A stretch of 33,634 nucleotides of DNA, taken from positions 1 to 33,634 of the forward strand of contig JAEZGU010000056.1 of assembly GCA_023416855.1 (NCBI GenBank), read 5' to 3'. Both the position numbers and the translations under genes were made by a program. The notes beneath the pieces were generated by a model. It made no database searches. It was not told the origin of the DNA and saw only the letters and a program-made list of their open reading frames with translations. Positions within the stretch are counted from its first letter, which is position 1. The number at the start of each line of letters is the position of its first letter. The DNA comes from Bacillota bacterium. GTDB taxonomy: Bacteria > Bacillota > Clostridia > Tissierellales > Sedimentibacteraceae. Positions 15,585 to 25,048 of this stretch are shown here, in pieces.

Positions 15585-16661
15585 CTATCCCCTCCAAGAC
15601 CCAAATACTTCAAGTAGTTTTTCTTTTTCATGTTCCCATGAATTTTTTGATAAATAATCAGATAAATTATGAGAAAATGATTCATAATCGCTAATAATTG
15701 TTTTAATTGCAAATATGATGTTATCGTTGCAAATCCCGATTCGATTTTTATTAATTTCTTTATCAAGAGTATAGTTAAATGGCGCAGTTACAACTAATCC
15801 ATTTGAAACATAATCCAACAATTTGTTTGGAGAGCAAAAAATATTATTGTAATCTTTATTAGGGTATGCTAGATAACCAATATGATATTTTGTTAGAATT
15901 CCTTCAAGTTCCTTATTGTTATAAATCCCCATAAAGTTAAAACAAGAAAACTTCTTTTCTTTATCAAGTCGATATAGTTCGTCGAAAAGTGGCCCATTGC
16001 CAAAAATGTCAAATTGTATTTTATCTCGAATATCACTCATTTCAATTTTTTCTAATGTCTCAATTAAAAAACGATCATTTGATAAATAACCCGCATAGAC
16101 AATTTTAATTTTTTCGTCTGCTAATAAAGTTCGTCGTATTTCTGAACCACCTTTATAATCAGCAATATTTTTTATAACTATGGGAATTTTTTTTAATTTG
16201 TAATGTCCGGTCATAATCAGTGCCCTTTCTTCACTGGCACACGAGACCTCTTTAGCCCATTTTATAGCAACCCTTTCAAAAACATAAAACACCCAATCTC
16301 TAAAGGTAAACTTTTCTTTACTATTTGGATAGTATAGTTCATAGGCATCATACATCATTTTTTTTCCGTGAAAAATGCTAATTATTACTCCTGATAAAGC
16401 AGTAAAGTAATTATGTGCATATATAACATCAAAATTCATTTTTCTAGCGTGATATAAAGCCTTAATACAAAATTCTATGTTTTTAATAAAATTATTTTTG
16501 CTTTTCAATTGTATAGATACTTTACCTGAACTAATCGCCTTTTTACTTGATACGTCAATTAAAAAAACCTCATGCTGGTCTCTCAATGTATTATAAGCCC
16601 TTAATAGTCTACCTTCTTTTTCTAATTCAATATATGATAAAACTAAAATTTTCAAATCCAT
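15585..16661 (-). CDS. Glycosyltransferase, GT4-like
   Basis: A 358-residue GT-B type protein. It starts MDLKILVLSYIELEKEGRLLRAYNTLRDQHEVFLID, has FDVIYAHNYFTALSGVIIS in the first domain and, in the second, IKIVYAGYLSNDRFLIETLEKI, FDIFGNGPLFDELYRL and FCSPNKLLDYVSNGLVVTAPFN, the donor-binding part with P-N-K-L-x-D-Y. Its sugar is unknown. The ATG at 16661 overlaps the upstream gene's stop by one base (TGATG), which implies translational coupling; a GTG one codon earlier (16664) is also possible. It is adjacent to another GT4 gene, as is usual in such clusters. Confidence 0.87.
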   Translation of the reverse strand: MDLKILVLSYIELEKEGRLLRAYNTLRDQHEVFLIDVSSKKAISSGKVSIQLKSKNNFIKNIEFCIKALYHARKMNFDVIYAHNYFTALSGVIISIFHGKKMMYDAYELYYPNSKEKFTFRDWVFYVFERVAIKWAKEVSCASEERALIMTGHYKLKKIPIVIKNIADYKGGSEIRRTLLADEKIKIVYAGYLSNDRFLIETLEKIEMSDIRDKIQFDIFGNGPLFDELYRLDKEKKFSCFNFMGIYNNKELEGILTKYHIGYLAYPNKDYNNIFCSPNKLLDYVSNGLVVTAPFNYTLDKEINKNRIGICNDNIIFAIKTIISDYESFSHNLSDYLSKNSWEHEKEKLLEVFGSWRG

Positions 16662-17881
16662 CACCTACTATTTTTATTACTATAAATCAAATTATTGTAT
16701 AGCGAAATATACTTGTTAAGCATAGTTTTTCTTGAATAATGCTCTTTCACATGTTGATGACAAATATCAGCATTGGTATTATCCTTGTTTTTTATGCTTA
16801 TAATTGCTTTATAGACACTCTCTTCAGAATAATCTTCCACAACAATACCTACATTAGGATTAATCAATTCAGGGTTAGCTGTTGAATTAAATACAACTGC
16901 AGGCGTCCCACACGAGATTGCTTCAGCAGTTACTAGTCCAAATGTTTCTTCAAATGACATATTTACAAACACATCTGCCTCAGAATAGTAACTTATTAAA
17001 TCTTCAATACTATTTGTTTTTTCTACACAAATAATATTTGATGGAAGGTTCTTTTGCTGATTTTTATTCACACCAACAAGAACTATCACTTCATCTGAGC
17101 TTAGTAAATTTGCTAATGATATAAACCTTCTAAAACCTTTTCGATTTGTCCATTTACTAGCAACACCTAAAATTATAAATTTATTCTGAATACCAATTCT
17201 CGAGTATATATCACTACGTTTAGGTTTAAATAAATCTGTATCTATTCCGTTAGTAATAATAAACCGATTATTTTCATTTAAAAAAGACTCACTTACTGCA
17301 TCATTTAGCCATTTTGAAACACTAACTATGTTTAAAAAATTATTTTTTTTAAACATTAATTTTTTCTTAGAATAGTTACTTATAGACTTATCAAAGAGTA
17401 GGCTTTTCGGATATTCTTTTCTTTGTGGGCACTCAGAGCATCCTTTTTTCCATTTTTCACATTTAATATAGCTAAAATATACACAATGTCCTGTAAAACT
17501 CCAGCAATCATGAAGTGTCCAAACAACTGGTTTATTAGCTTCTTTTAAATAATCAAATAATATTTCTACATTGATATAATAACCATGAATATTATGCAAA
17601 TGAATAATATCAGGATTAAGTTCTTTAACTTTTTTAATAAATTCAATAGTAGCTCGTTTTGAGCCAAGTCCATGTTTATCAAATATTCTTGTCTTCGCTA
17701 CATGAATATAATTGTCAATTTTAGTCCCAATTCTAATCGCATTATCACAGTTCTTCGGCAGTTCTCTTCCGTATGCGATATAACTCTCATGACCTTGTTC
17801 TCTTAGTTTATTATGAATATCAGTTGCTATCCGACCAGTGCTACCTATTCCACAAACGGAATTAATCTGCAGTACTTTCAT
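16661..17881 (-). CDS. Glycosyltransferase family 4
   Basis: A 406-residue transferase. The first half has MKVLQINSVCGIGSTGRIATDIHNKLREQGHESYIAYGR (glycine-rich acceptor loop) and LNPDIIHLHNIHGYYIN, plus the conserved WTLHDCWSFTGHCVYF with a cysteine-rich GCSECPQRKEYP segment typical of a subgroup found in colanic-acid-like loci. The second half has ILGVASKWTNRKGFRRFI, ADVFVNMSFEETFGLVTAEAISCGTPAVVFNSTANPELI with the E-x7-E donor site. The substrate is not predictable. GGGGGAAATAGAAT precedes the ATG, which is three bases past the capG-like gene's stop, so it belongs to the same operon as the FucNAc genes. Confidence 0.92.
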   Translation of the reverse strand: MKVLQINSVCGIGSTGRIATDIHNKLREQGHESYIAYGRELPKNCDNAIRIGTKIDNYIHVAKTRIFDKHGLGSKRATIEFIKKVKELNPDIIHLHNIHGYYINVEILFDYLKEANKPVVWTLHDCWSFTGHCVYFSYIKCEKWKKGCSECPQRKEYPKSLLFDKSISNYSKKKLMFKKNNFLNIVSVSKWLNDAVSESFLNENNRFIITNGIDTDLFKPKRSDIYSRIGIQNKFIILGVASKWTNRKGFRRFISLANLLSSDEVIVLVGVNKNQQKNLPSNIICVEKTNSIEDLISYYSEADVFVNMSFEETFGLVTAEAISCGTPAVVFNSTANPELINPNVGIVVEDYSEESVYKAIISIKNKDNTNADICHQHVKEHYSRKTMLNKYISLYNNLIYSNKNSR

Positions 17882-17884
17882 ATT

Positions 17885-19009
17885 CTATTTCCCCCATACA
17901 ACTCTATTCACGTAATCTGTGTATGACAAAATTATCCTTATCACTTTATCAGAAACGTTAGGCATACTATAATCTGTAACCAACCTTAGTGTATCTTTCT
18001 GTTGTGTTTCCACTATTTCTAACCCCTGAAGAATCCTTTCTTTTTTAAGCCCTACCATCATAACAGATGCTTCTTCCATTGCTTCAGGTCTTTCATGAGC
18101 TTGTCTAATATTAAGTGCCCTAAACCCAAGAATTGATGATTCTTCACTAATTGTTCCACTATCGCTAATTACAACTTTTGCATTTTTTTGAAGTTTCACA
18201 TAATCATTAAATCCTAATGGTTTAACTGTCTTTATTAAGGGATTAAATTCAATTCCTTCTAATTCAATCATTTTTCTTGTTCTTGGATGTGTACTAAAAA
18301 TTAGTGGCATTTGATATTTCTCTGCAATTTGATTTAAACTTTCAACTAAGTCTAAGAAGTTCTGCCTTGTATTAATATTTTCCTCTCTATGAGCAGAAAC
18401 AACAACATACTTGTTTTCTTTAAGCTCTAATCTTTCCAAAATATCTGAATTTTCAATATCATTTTTTTTAGTGTTTAACACCTCAAACATAGGACTTCCT
18501 GTCTTAATAATTCTATCAGCAGGTAGTCCTTCTCTCAATAGGTATTCTCTTGCAATATCACTATAAGTCAAATTAATATCTGCTATATGGTCCACTATTT
18601 TTCTATTTATTTCTTCCGGAACTCTTTGATCAAAACATCTATTTCCTGCTTCCATATGAAATATCGGAATATGTCTTCTTTTAGCTGCAATTGCACAAAG
18701 GCAACTGTTAGTATCTCCTAAAACAAGAAATGCATCCGGTTTTACTTCTTCAAGAATTGGATCTATTTTTACAAGAATATTTCCTATTGTTTCCACTGCC
18801 GTTCCTGTTGCTGCATTTAAAAAGTACTCTGGTTTTTTCAAGTTAAAATCTTTAAAAAATACTTCGTTCAATTCATAGTCATAGTTCTGTCCAGTGTGAA
18901 CAAGAACATGATCTATTGCTTCTGATCCATCTAATTTATTAATAACAGCTGACAATCTAATAATTTCCGGCCTAGTACCTACAACTGTCATAACTTTTAA
19001 TCTCTTCAT
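17885..19009 (-). CDS. capG: UDP-N-acetylglucosamine 2-epimerase family (CapG/FnlC type)
   Basis: A 374-residue protein of the non-hydrolysing UDP-GlcNAc 2-epimerase family: VVGTRPEIIRLSAVI at the N-terminus, VHTGQNYDYELNEVFF, LVLGDTNSC, EAGNRCFDQRVPEEINRKIVDHIADI, VVVSAHREENI, and KVVISDSGTISEESSILG in the UDP-binding domain. The standard family also makes UDP-ManNAc, but directly downstream of capE- and capF-like genes it is expected to be the CapG/FnlC type, converting the reduced CapF product to UDP-L-FucNAc. GGAGG is found upstream of the ATG. Family assignment is firm; CapG over WecB is from context and from NRCFDQRVPEE rather than the usual NLRSRYRPEE-type variant. Confidence 0.93.
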   Translation of the reverse strand: MKRLKVMTVVGTRPEIIRLSAVINKLDGSEAIDHVLVHTGQNYDYELNEVFFKDFNLKKPEYFLNAATGTAVETIGNILVKIDPILEEVKPDAFLVLGDTNSCLCAIAAKRRHIPIFHMEAGNRCFDQRVPEEINRKIVDHIADINLTYSDIAREYLLREGLPADRIIKTGSPMFEVLNTKKNDIENSDILERLELKENKYVVVSAHREENINTRQNFLDLVESLNQIAEKYQMPLIFSTHPRTRKMIELEGIEFNPLIKTVKPLGFNDYVKLQKNAKVVISDSGTISEESSILGFRALNIRQAHERPEAMEEASVMMVGLKKERILQGLEIVETQQKDTLRLVTDYSMPNVSDKVIRIILSYTDYVNRVVWGK

Positions 19010-19012
19010 CTG

Positions 19013-20122
19013 CTAAACCTCCAAAAAGTAAGTATCTGGTTTATTAGGGTTAAATGGTTCATTAGCCCACATAATTGTTACCAAATCATTATCGCCTATA
19101 TTTTGAATATTATGAGTATACCCTGTAGGAATATCAATTACTTCCATTTTCTCCCCGCTAACGAAATACTCTAATACTTCATCTGAATCTATTTTTCTAA
19201 AGCGAATAACCCCTTTTCCACTAACTACTAAAAATTTTTCATTTTTAGTATGATGCCAGTGATTTCCTTTTGTTATTCCTGGTTTTGTTATATTTACTGA
19301 AACTTGCCCTCTATCAGGAGTTCTTAGAAATTCAGTAAATGATCCTCTTTGATCTACATTCATGTCTAAGTTATAACTAAATTTATCTTTAGGTATATAG
19401 CTTAAATATGTACTATAGAGTTTCTTAGTTAACTCATCTGACATATCTAGTATTGATCTTTCTTCCCTGCTATTCTTAAATGAGTAAATTAAATTAACTA
19501 TTTCTCCTAAAGTAAACGTATAAGTTATTGGTACTTCGCAAAAAATACCTTTTTTACTCTCATTGCCTTCTAATGAATTAATAAGCTCATTAACTAAATC
19601 ATCTATATAAACAAGATTCATTACTACATTTGGATCATTAACTTGAATAGGTAAATCATGAGCTATGTTATGACAAAATGTAGCAATAGCACTATTATAA
19701 TTGGGTTTGCACCATTTACCAAAGACATTTGGAAATCTATATACTAAAACTTTTGCGCCAGTTTCTTTACTATAACTAAATAGTAAATCTTCACAAGCTT
19801 TTTTACTTTTTCCATAAGGATTATCTGATTTTGCTTGTATTGAAGATGATAACATTACTGGAAAAATATTATTATATTTTTTTAGCGTATTAAGTAAGTC
19901 AGAAGTAAGTCCGAAGTTACCTTCCATAAACTCAGATTGTTCTTTTGGCCTATTTACTCCAGCTAAATGAAATACAAAGTCAGCTTCTTTACAGTATTCT
20001 TTAAGTAAAGCGCGATCTGTATCCCTATTGAATTCAAATACATCAGTATACTTTCTATTATTAAGTTCAGCTATTAAGTTTTTTCCAATAAAACCCTTCG
20101 ATCCTGTTATAAGTATCTTCAT
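19013..20122 (-). CDS. capF: Bifunctional UDP-sugar reductase/epimerase with cupin domain (CapF/WbjC type)
   Basis: A 369-residue protein. The N-terminal SDR reductase starts MKILITGSKGFIGKNLIAEL (NADP-binding GSKGFIG), with VFHLAGVNRP, LSSSIQAKSDNPYGKSKKACE (Ser-Tyr-Lys active site) and VYRFPNVFGKW. The last about 110 residues are a cupin: VDQRGSFTEFLRTPDRGQVSVNITKPGITKGNHWHHTKNEKFLVVSGKGVIRF, with a metal-binding HWHHTKNE motif. In S. aureus CapF the cupin epimerises and the SDR half reduces the CapE product on the way to UDP-L-FucNAc. I prefer the ATG at 20122 to the in-frame codon at 20185, which would overlap capE by 41 bases and lacks a binding site. Confidence 0.93.
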   Translation of the reverse strand: MKILITGSKGFIGKNLIAELNNRKYTDVFEFNRDTDRALLKEYCKEADFVFHLAGVNRPKEQSEFMEGNFGLTSDLLNTLKKYNNIFPVMLSSSIQAKSDNPYGKSKKACEDLLFSYSKETGAKVLVYRFPNVFGKWCKPNYNSAIATFCHNIAHDLPIQVNDPNVVMNLVYIDDLVNELINSLEGNESKKGIFCEVPITYTFTLGEIVNLIYSFKNSREERSILDMSDELTKKLYSTYLSYIPKDKFSYNLDMNVDQRGSFTEFLRTPDRGQVSVNITKPGITKGNHWHHTKNEKFLVVSGKGVIRFRKIDSDEVLEYFVSGEKMEVIDIPTGYTHNIQNIGDNDLVTIMWANEPFNPNKPDTYFLEV

Positions 20123-20144
20123 TAGTTTATACCAGCCTTTCTGA

Positions 20145-21197
20145 CTATTTAGATGGATTTTTTGCAATTGCTTCGTTTCTTTCATTGAAACATTTTAGCT
20201 CATTTCTCACATACTCAAGAGATAATAACTTTTCTTTGATTTGCTCTATATTTAACCTTTTTGTATTATCAGAATTATACTCTTCATCAGTTGAAAGCTT
20301 CTCACAACCTTCTACAAAATACTTATCATAGTTAAGATCTCTTTTGTCCGCAGGAACTCTAAAGAATCCACCCATATCTTTTGCTTTTATAAATTCTTCT
20401 TTAGTTAGAAGAGTTTCGTATCTTTTCTCTCCATGGCGAGTTCCAATAATCTTTATTTCATTATCTACATTAAATAATTCCTTTACAGCTTGTGCTAAAT
20501 CGCCTATTGTAGATGCCGGAGATTTCTGAACCATGATATCTCCTGCTTCTGCGTACTGAAAAGCAAACACCACAAGTTCAACTGCCTCTTCAAGACTCAT
20601 TAAAAATCTTGTCATATGTGGATCCGTAACAGTCAATGGCTGTCCACTTTTTATCTGTTCAATAAATAGCGGTATAACAGAACCCCTAGATGCCATTACA
20701 TTACCATATCTCGTACCACAAATTAGAGTTCTATCTGAATTTACAGTCTTCGATTTAGCTACAAACACTTTTTCCATCATCGCTTTAGAAATCCCCATAG
20801 CATTGATTGGATAAGCTGCTTTGTCTGTTGAAAGACATATAACCTTTTTTACTCCATATTCTATTGCAGCAGTAAGCACATTATCTGTCCCTATAACATT
20901 TGTTTTAACAGCTTCTAATGGGAAGAATTCGCATGATGGTACTTGCTTCAGAGCTGCCGCATGAAAAATATAATCAACTCCATAAATTGCGTTTTTAACA
21001 CTTGAAATATCTCTTACATCACCGATATAAAATTTAAGTTTATCATCCTTATAAAGCTTTCTCATATCATCTTGTTTCTTTTCGTCTCTTGAGAAAATAC
21101 GTATTTCTTTAATATCAGTATATAGAAATCTTTTCATAACTGCATTTCCGAATGATCCTGTTCCACCTGTAATTAGTATTGTTTTATTTTTAAACAT
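20145..21197 (-). CDS. capE: UDP-GlcNAc 4,6-dehydratase/5-epimerase (CapE/FnlA type)
   Basis: A 350-residue SDR protein. It has GGTGSFG (residues 11-17), FSRDEKKQDDMRK, YIFHAAALKQVPSCEFFPLEAVKTNVIGT and LSTDKAAYPINAMGISKAMMEK. In that segment the usual YxxxK tyrosine position is methionine, as in inverting CapE/FlaA1-like dehydratases. RYGNVMASRGSVIPLF and RHGEKRYETLL complete the family pattern. It starts the UDP-L-FucNAc branch from UDP-GlcNAc. Length is normal. The ATG follows GAGGTATTTCA. CapE, CapF and CapG genes are in pathway order with short gaps. Confidence 0.95.
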   Translation of the reverse strand: MFKNKTILITGGTGSFGNAVMKRFLYTDIKEIRIFSRDEKKQDDMRKLYKDDKLKFYIGDVRDISSVKNAIYGVDYIFHAAALKQVPSCEFFPLEAVKTNVIGTDNVLTAAIEYGVKKVICLSTDKAAYPINAMGISKAMMEKVFVAKSKTVNSDRTLICGTRYGNVMASRGSVIPLFIEQIKSGQPLTVTDPHMTRFLMSLEEAVELVVFAFQYAEAGDIMVQKSPASTIGDLAQAVKELFNVDNEIKIIGTRHGEKRYETLLTKEEFIKAKDMGGFFRVPADKRDLNYDKYFVEGCEKLSTDEEYNSDNTKRLNIEQIKEKLLSLEYVRNELKCFNERNEAIAKNPSK

Positions 21198-21206
21198 TGA
21201 AATACC

Positions 21207-22406
21207 TCATTTCATAAAATGTTTTTCAAGTATATCAACCGATCTCTTTAAGGGAAAATTTCTCTCAAGATAGTTTCTACCATTACTACCCATCTTTTTA
21301 AGTAATGGACTCTTCGACATATCCCTTATGACTTCTACAAATCCATCTTTATCTCCTGACCATACCCACTTACCGCAATTTGAATTTTCAATCAAACATT
21401 TTAGATCAGTTGTTTTATCAGTTGCAGCAATAACCGGTTTTGAATATTCCATATAAGATAATATTCTTGATGGGTAATTCGGGATTGTAAATCGAGGATC
21501 TAAAACTATAAGCCCAATATCACTTTCTTTCATTATTTGCTCATATTGATCTCTTGGCAAATTCTCAATTACTTTAGCATTATCAATAGATTCCAATTTT
21601 ATTGTATTCTCCAGTTTATATCGTTCTGTCCCTCGACCTACAAAAATAAAAAATATTCCTTTTTCATTCTTACAATCTATAATTGTTTGACTTAACAAGT
21701 CAACATATTGAGGCTTGCCCATATTCCCACCAAAAAGTAACACACATGAATTCTCTGGAATAGAATATTTATGCCTCATTCCTAATGCAACGGGCTCAAT
21801 ATCATCAGATATTTTTTTTGTATTAGGAAATAATTCTATTTTATTCTCATCCAACCAAGGATTGTGGTTAATAATGTATTCCCTGTTTGCTTCAGACATG
21901 CAACCAATAATATCTGCCGAATTATATAGTTTTTTTTCTTGGTATTTGAAAAATTTAAATAAAGGACTATTCTTTTTCATAATACCTAAATCAACGGCAT
22001 TTTGAGGAAATATGTCTTTTAACATTAAATATGAAGAACACTGAAACTTCTTCTTAGCCCAACTTATCAAACTTGCGTTTGTTACTGGAGGCGCTTCATA
22101 TAAAATGAAATCAAATTCCCTGTCACTTATATATTGTGATATTCCTTTTTTCATTAGATTTGGAATTTTTATAGTTGTAATTCCTTTTTCTATAAGACCA
22201 ACATCATAATAATTTCCAGTGACAACCCTAAGAACATCAAATCCACGTTCTTTTTTCATCTGGGTTTGACTCAAATTTCTCGCTTGTTCCGAAACAGCTA
22301 CTGTTATTTCATGTCCTGCTTCAAAAAGAGCTTCTGCTAAATCAGTATAGATTGTAGCACCTTTGTTAGGTTCTGGAAATGATGTTGCAATATATAAAAC
22401 CTTCAT
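21207..22406 (-). CDS. Glycosyltransferase family 4, WbuB-like (probable L-fucosamine transferase)
   Basis: A 399-residue GT4. It starts MKVLYIATSFPEPNKGATIYTDLAEALFEAGHEITVAV and has the segment YLMLKDIFPQNAVDLGIM, typical of WbuB/WecA-partner transferases, then VLLFGGNMGKPQYVDLLSQTI, IFVGRGTE and DIGLIVLDPRFTIPNYPSRILSYMEYSKPVIAATD as the donor site. WbuB-family enzymes usually lie beside fnlABC/capEFG genes and are assigned L-FucNAc transfer as the second sugar on the lipid carrier. That context is reproduced here, so this is the likely donor user. GCGGGG is upstream of the ATG. The FucNAc specificity is inferred. Confidence 0.9.
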   Translation of the reverse strand: MKVLYIATSFPEPNKGATIYTDLAEALFEAGHEITVAVSEQARNLSQTQMKKERGFDVLRVVTGNYYDVGLIEKGITTIKIPNLMKKGISQYISDREFDFILYEAPPVTNASLISWAKKKFQCSSYLMLKDIFPQNAVDLGIMKKNSPLFKFFKYQEKKLYNSADIIGCMSEANREYIINHNPWLDENKIELFPNTKKISDDIEPVALGMRHKYSIPENSCVLLFGGNMGKPQYVDLLSQTIIDCKNEKGIFFIFVGRGTERYKLENTIKLESIDNAKVIENLPRDQYEQIMKESDIGLIVLDPRFTIPNYPSRILSYMEYSKPVIAATDKTTDLKCLIENSNCGKWVWSGDKDGFVEVIRDMSKSPLLKKMGSNGRNYLERNFPLKRSVDILEKHFMK

Positions 22407-22422
22407 GTATATTTATACCCCG

Positions 22423-23145
22423 CTATCTTGTCCACAAATGATACATACTATCACAGCTCACATACTTAAATTCCATAGCAGTATAAAATTGAACTGCAAA
22501 TTTGTTATTCACTTGTGTTCCAACTTTAATTTTTTTGATTCCAAGATCTATTACAAATGATTCCATAGTATTAATTAGTGATTTTCCAACTTTCTGTCCC
22601 TGATATTTCTCATCAACTGCAATAAGTTCTATTACACTACTGTCTTCTTTAAAAGAAAAAAGTATATAACCAACAACATTTCCTTCTTTCTCGCATATAA
22701 CAAAGTATTTATCCTTCTGATCAAAAGCACACTCAGTCCAGTGAAGATAAATATTCTTTGCTTTTTCTTCAGGCAGTTTTGGATCATTGAAAAACCTTGA
22801 GTAGATAAATGACTTCCTAGCAATATTAATTATCTGCTCATTTCTATAAAAGTTATTTGCTACATAAGTATCCTGTACTTGACATTCTTGTTTATCTATC
22901 ACTTTTAAAAACTGGATGTTCAAATCAGCGAGAAAAGCACTCGTTTTATTTCCAATCCAATAGTTATTTTCTTTAATATTGTTAGAGTTAGAGATAGTAA
23001 TAAAATCATATTTTTTGCAAAACTTTATTATCTCATCTTGGTTTTTTTCACTTACAATACCATTCAGATTTACCCTTGCAGAATTAACACCGAAATAATC
23101 TGTGTCCCACTTTAAAGAGTTGCATTCATAACTTTTACTTGACAT
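22423..23145 (-). CDS. GNAT-family N-acetyltransferase (WecD-like)
   Basis: A 240-residue acetyltransferase. The N-terminal half (KWDTDYFGVNSARVNL) and the C-terminal GNAT core (YFVICEKEGNVVGYILFSF, IELIAVDEKYQGQKVGKSLINTMESFVIDLGIKKIKVGTQVNNKFAVQFYTAMEFKYV) match proteins resembling WecD, which N-acetylates an amino-deoxysugar nucleotide. The Q-G-Q-K-V-G-K pyrophosphate loop binds acetyl-CoA. The gene directly follows the initiating transferase and is two genes downstream of the aminotransferase, so it probably acetylates the amino group made there, replacing the PglD hexapeptide enzyme. The start at 23145 lies eleven bases inside the upstream gene and has GGTG upstream; the ATG at 23160 is possible. 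Confidence 0.82.
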   Translation of the reverse strand: MSSKSYECNSLKWDTDYFGVNSARVNLNGIVSEKNQDEIIKFCKKYDFITISNSNNIKENNYWIGNKTSAFLADLNIQFLKVIDKQECQVQDTYVANNFYRNEQIINIARKSFIYSRFFNDPKLPEEKAKNIYLHWTECAFDQKDKYFVICEKEGNVVGYILFSFKEDSSVIELIAVDEKYQGQKVGKSLINTMESFVIDLGIKKIKVGTQVNNKFAVQFYTAMEFKYVSCDSMYHLWTR

Positions 23146-23764
23146 TAGCTTTTTCACCATACTTATTATCTAATTTTCTTTCTGAAAATACATCTTCCCT
23201 TTTAAGAACCGATACTACAGTTTTACAGAATATCTTAATATCCATCCATATCGTCAAATGATCAATATAGAAAATATCATTTTTAATTCTTTCCTTCCAA
23301 GGGATAGTATTTCTAAAGTATGCTTGATTATAACCAGTCACACCTGGTCTTATCTCAAGCTTCCTTGATTCAATTCCTTCATAAAGTTCAATATGCTCAG
23401 GCAGGTCAGGTCTAGGACCTATTATACTCATATTACCTTTAATTACATTAAGAATCTGGGGTGTCTCATCAATGCTTGACTTTCTTAAAAACTTACCTAT
23501 CTTAGTTAACCTTAGATCGTCCTCTGAATTAAACGTTGAGCCATCTTCATTCCGCAAATCAGGTGCATTCATCTTCATTGATCTAAATTTGTACATCGTA
23601 AAGATCTTCCCATCCTTGCCAAGACGAGGTGCATTATAGAATATTGACCCTTTATCCTCAAAATAAATAATTGAACCTATTATTACAAAAATTATTAGCC
23701 AGATTGGAAGTGCTATGATTGCAAATACTAAGTCAATTACCCTCTTGAAAAAATTGCGATACAC
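23135..23764 (-). CDS. Initiating sugar-phosphate transferase (PglC/WcaJ-type polyprenyl glycosylphosphotransferase)
   Basis: A 209-residue membrane-associated monotopic phosphoglycosyl transferase. It has an N-terminal hydrophobic helix (LVFAIIALPIWLIIFVIIGSIIYF) and the full family signature: YKFRSM, SSIDETPQILNVIKGNMSIIGPRPDLPEH with the catalytic Asp-Glu pair, and RPGVTGYNQ. It lacks the extra N-terminal domains of large WbaP/CpsE enzymes, so it resembles PglC, EpsL and WcaJ-core proteins. Such an enzyme places the first sugar phosphate on undecaprenyl phosphate. GTG start with GAGGTGA upstream. Immediately after PglE-like and near PglF-like genes, its substrate is likely a bacillosamine-type or other 4-amino-derived UDP-sugar; this is inference. 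Confidence 0.95.
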   Translation of the reverse strand: MYRNFFKRVIDLVFAIIALPIWLIIFVIIGSIIYFEDKGSIFYNAPRLGKDGKIFTMYKFRSMKMNAPDLRNEDGSTFNSEDDLRLTKIGKFLRKSSIDETPQILNVIKGNMSIIGPRPDLPEHIELYEGIESRKLEIRPGVTGYNQAYFRNTIPWKERIKNDIFYIDHLTIWMDIKIFCKTVVSVLKREDVFSERKLDNKYGEKANVK

Positions 23765-23780
23765 ATCTTCACCTCATTTA

Positions 23781-24992
23781 TTAAAATTCTTCTATCGCTT
23801 CTTTTAATTTATCAACAACATATTCTATATCCTCATTACTTAATAAAGTATGTAGAGGCAATGTAATCTCATTTCTATACATATCAAATGAATTTGGATA
23901 ATCTTCCATCATAAAACCTAAATTCTTATAAGCTGTGTGCATCGGAAGTGGCTTGAAGTGAACATTACTTGATACGCCTTTTTCAGCTAATTTAGTAATA
24001 ATATTATTTCTGAATATTTCACTTTTTCCATTTAACCTAAGTAGATATAGATGCCCACAAGATATATAGTCCTCTTCATAATGTTTTATTGGTGTGACAT
24101 CAAGTTCATTTAATAAGGCATCATACTTCTTTATAATCTCTTTTCTTCTTTTGAGAATTTCAGAATATCTTTTAAGTTGAGCTAACCCTAAAGATGACAT
24201 AATATCTGTCATATTACATTTATAATTTGGAGCCACAATGTCATACTCCCAAGCACCTATCTTAGTTTTGGCCAGGGCATCTTTTGATTGACCGTGAAGT
24301 GATAAAAGCATAAATTGTTTATAAATCTCTTCATTATCAAGGCCATCAATATCTCTCCAGGTAACAGCCCCACCTTCAGCTGTTGTAAGATTCTTTACTG
24401 CATGAAATGAGAAAGAAGTAAAATCAGCTACTTCTCCACTCATCTTTCCTTTGTAAGTAGCCCCTATTGAGTGAGCAGCATCGGCAACTACAATAACTCT
24501 ACCAAAAGCTTTTTGCAACTCGTTAGACGGATTAAATAGTCCCTTCTTTCTTTCTACAGCTTCAAAAATTTTATCATAGTCACACATTACACCAGCAATA
24601 TCAACTGGTATAATTGCCTTTGTTTTCTCTGTTATTGCATCGCTAATAGCATCATAATTTATATGGAAAGAGTCCTTACCTGTATCCAATAGAACAATTT
24701 TCGCCCCAACATGAGTGATTACACTTGCAGAAGCAGAGTAAGTATATGCTGAAGTTATGACTTCATCACCTTGTCCAACTCCAAGCAGTCTTAACGTCAT
24801 CTCCATAGCAGCTGTAGCTGAACTTAATGCAACCGCCTTTGAAGTATTACAATATTCAGCAATATGTTTTTCGAATAATTTAGTCTTAGGACCTGTTGTT
24901 ATCCAACCGGATTTTAATGTATCTACTACCTCTTTGATTTCTTCACCTGATATATCAGGTGGGGAAAATGGTATTTTTCTAAGTTCAGTCAT
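23781..24992 (-). CDS. DegT/DnrJ/EryC1/StrS-family sugar aminotransferase (PglE-like)
   Basis: A 403-residue PLP-dependent enzyme. It contains PPDISGEEIKEVVDTLKSGWITTGPKTKLFEKHIAEYC near the N-terminus, VADAAHSIGA with the pyridine-contacting aspartate (Asp171), and SFHAVKNLTTAEGGAV where Lys200 forms the Schiff base. The C-terminal HLYLLRL and HFKPLPMHTAYKNLG blocks agree with the UDP-4-amino-4,6-dideoxysugar group. It should aminate the 4-keto sugar made by the adjacent dehydratase. The ATG at 24992 has AAAGG at good distance; an upstream in-frame codon at 25043 has no binding site. It lies 56 bases from the PglF-like gene and 16 from the transferase. Confidence 0.95.
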   Translation of the reverse strand: MTELRKIPFSPPDISGEEIKEVVDTLKSGWITTGPKTKLFEKHIAEYCNTSKAVALSSATAAMEMTLRLLGVGQGDEVITSAYTYSASASVITHVGAKIVLLDTGKDSFHINYDAISDAITEKTKAIIPVDIAGVMCDYDKIFEAVERKKGLFNPSNELQKAFGRVIVVADAAHSIGATYKGKMSGEVADFTSFSFHAVKNLTTAEGGAVTWRDIDGLDNEEIYKQFMLLSLHGQSKDALAKTKIGAWEYDIVAPNYKCNMTDIMSSLGLAQLKRYSEILKRRKEIIKKYDALLNELDVTPIKHYEEDYISCGHLYLLRLNGKSEIFRNNIITKLAEKGVSSNVHFKPLPMHTAYKNLGFMMEDYPNSFDMYRNEITLPLHTLLSNEDIEYVVDKLKEAIEEF

Positions 24993-25048
24993 AATGCTTG
25001 CCTTTCTTTGTTTATAGATATTTTTATAAATAATCTTAATCATTATGA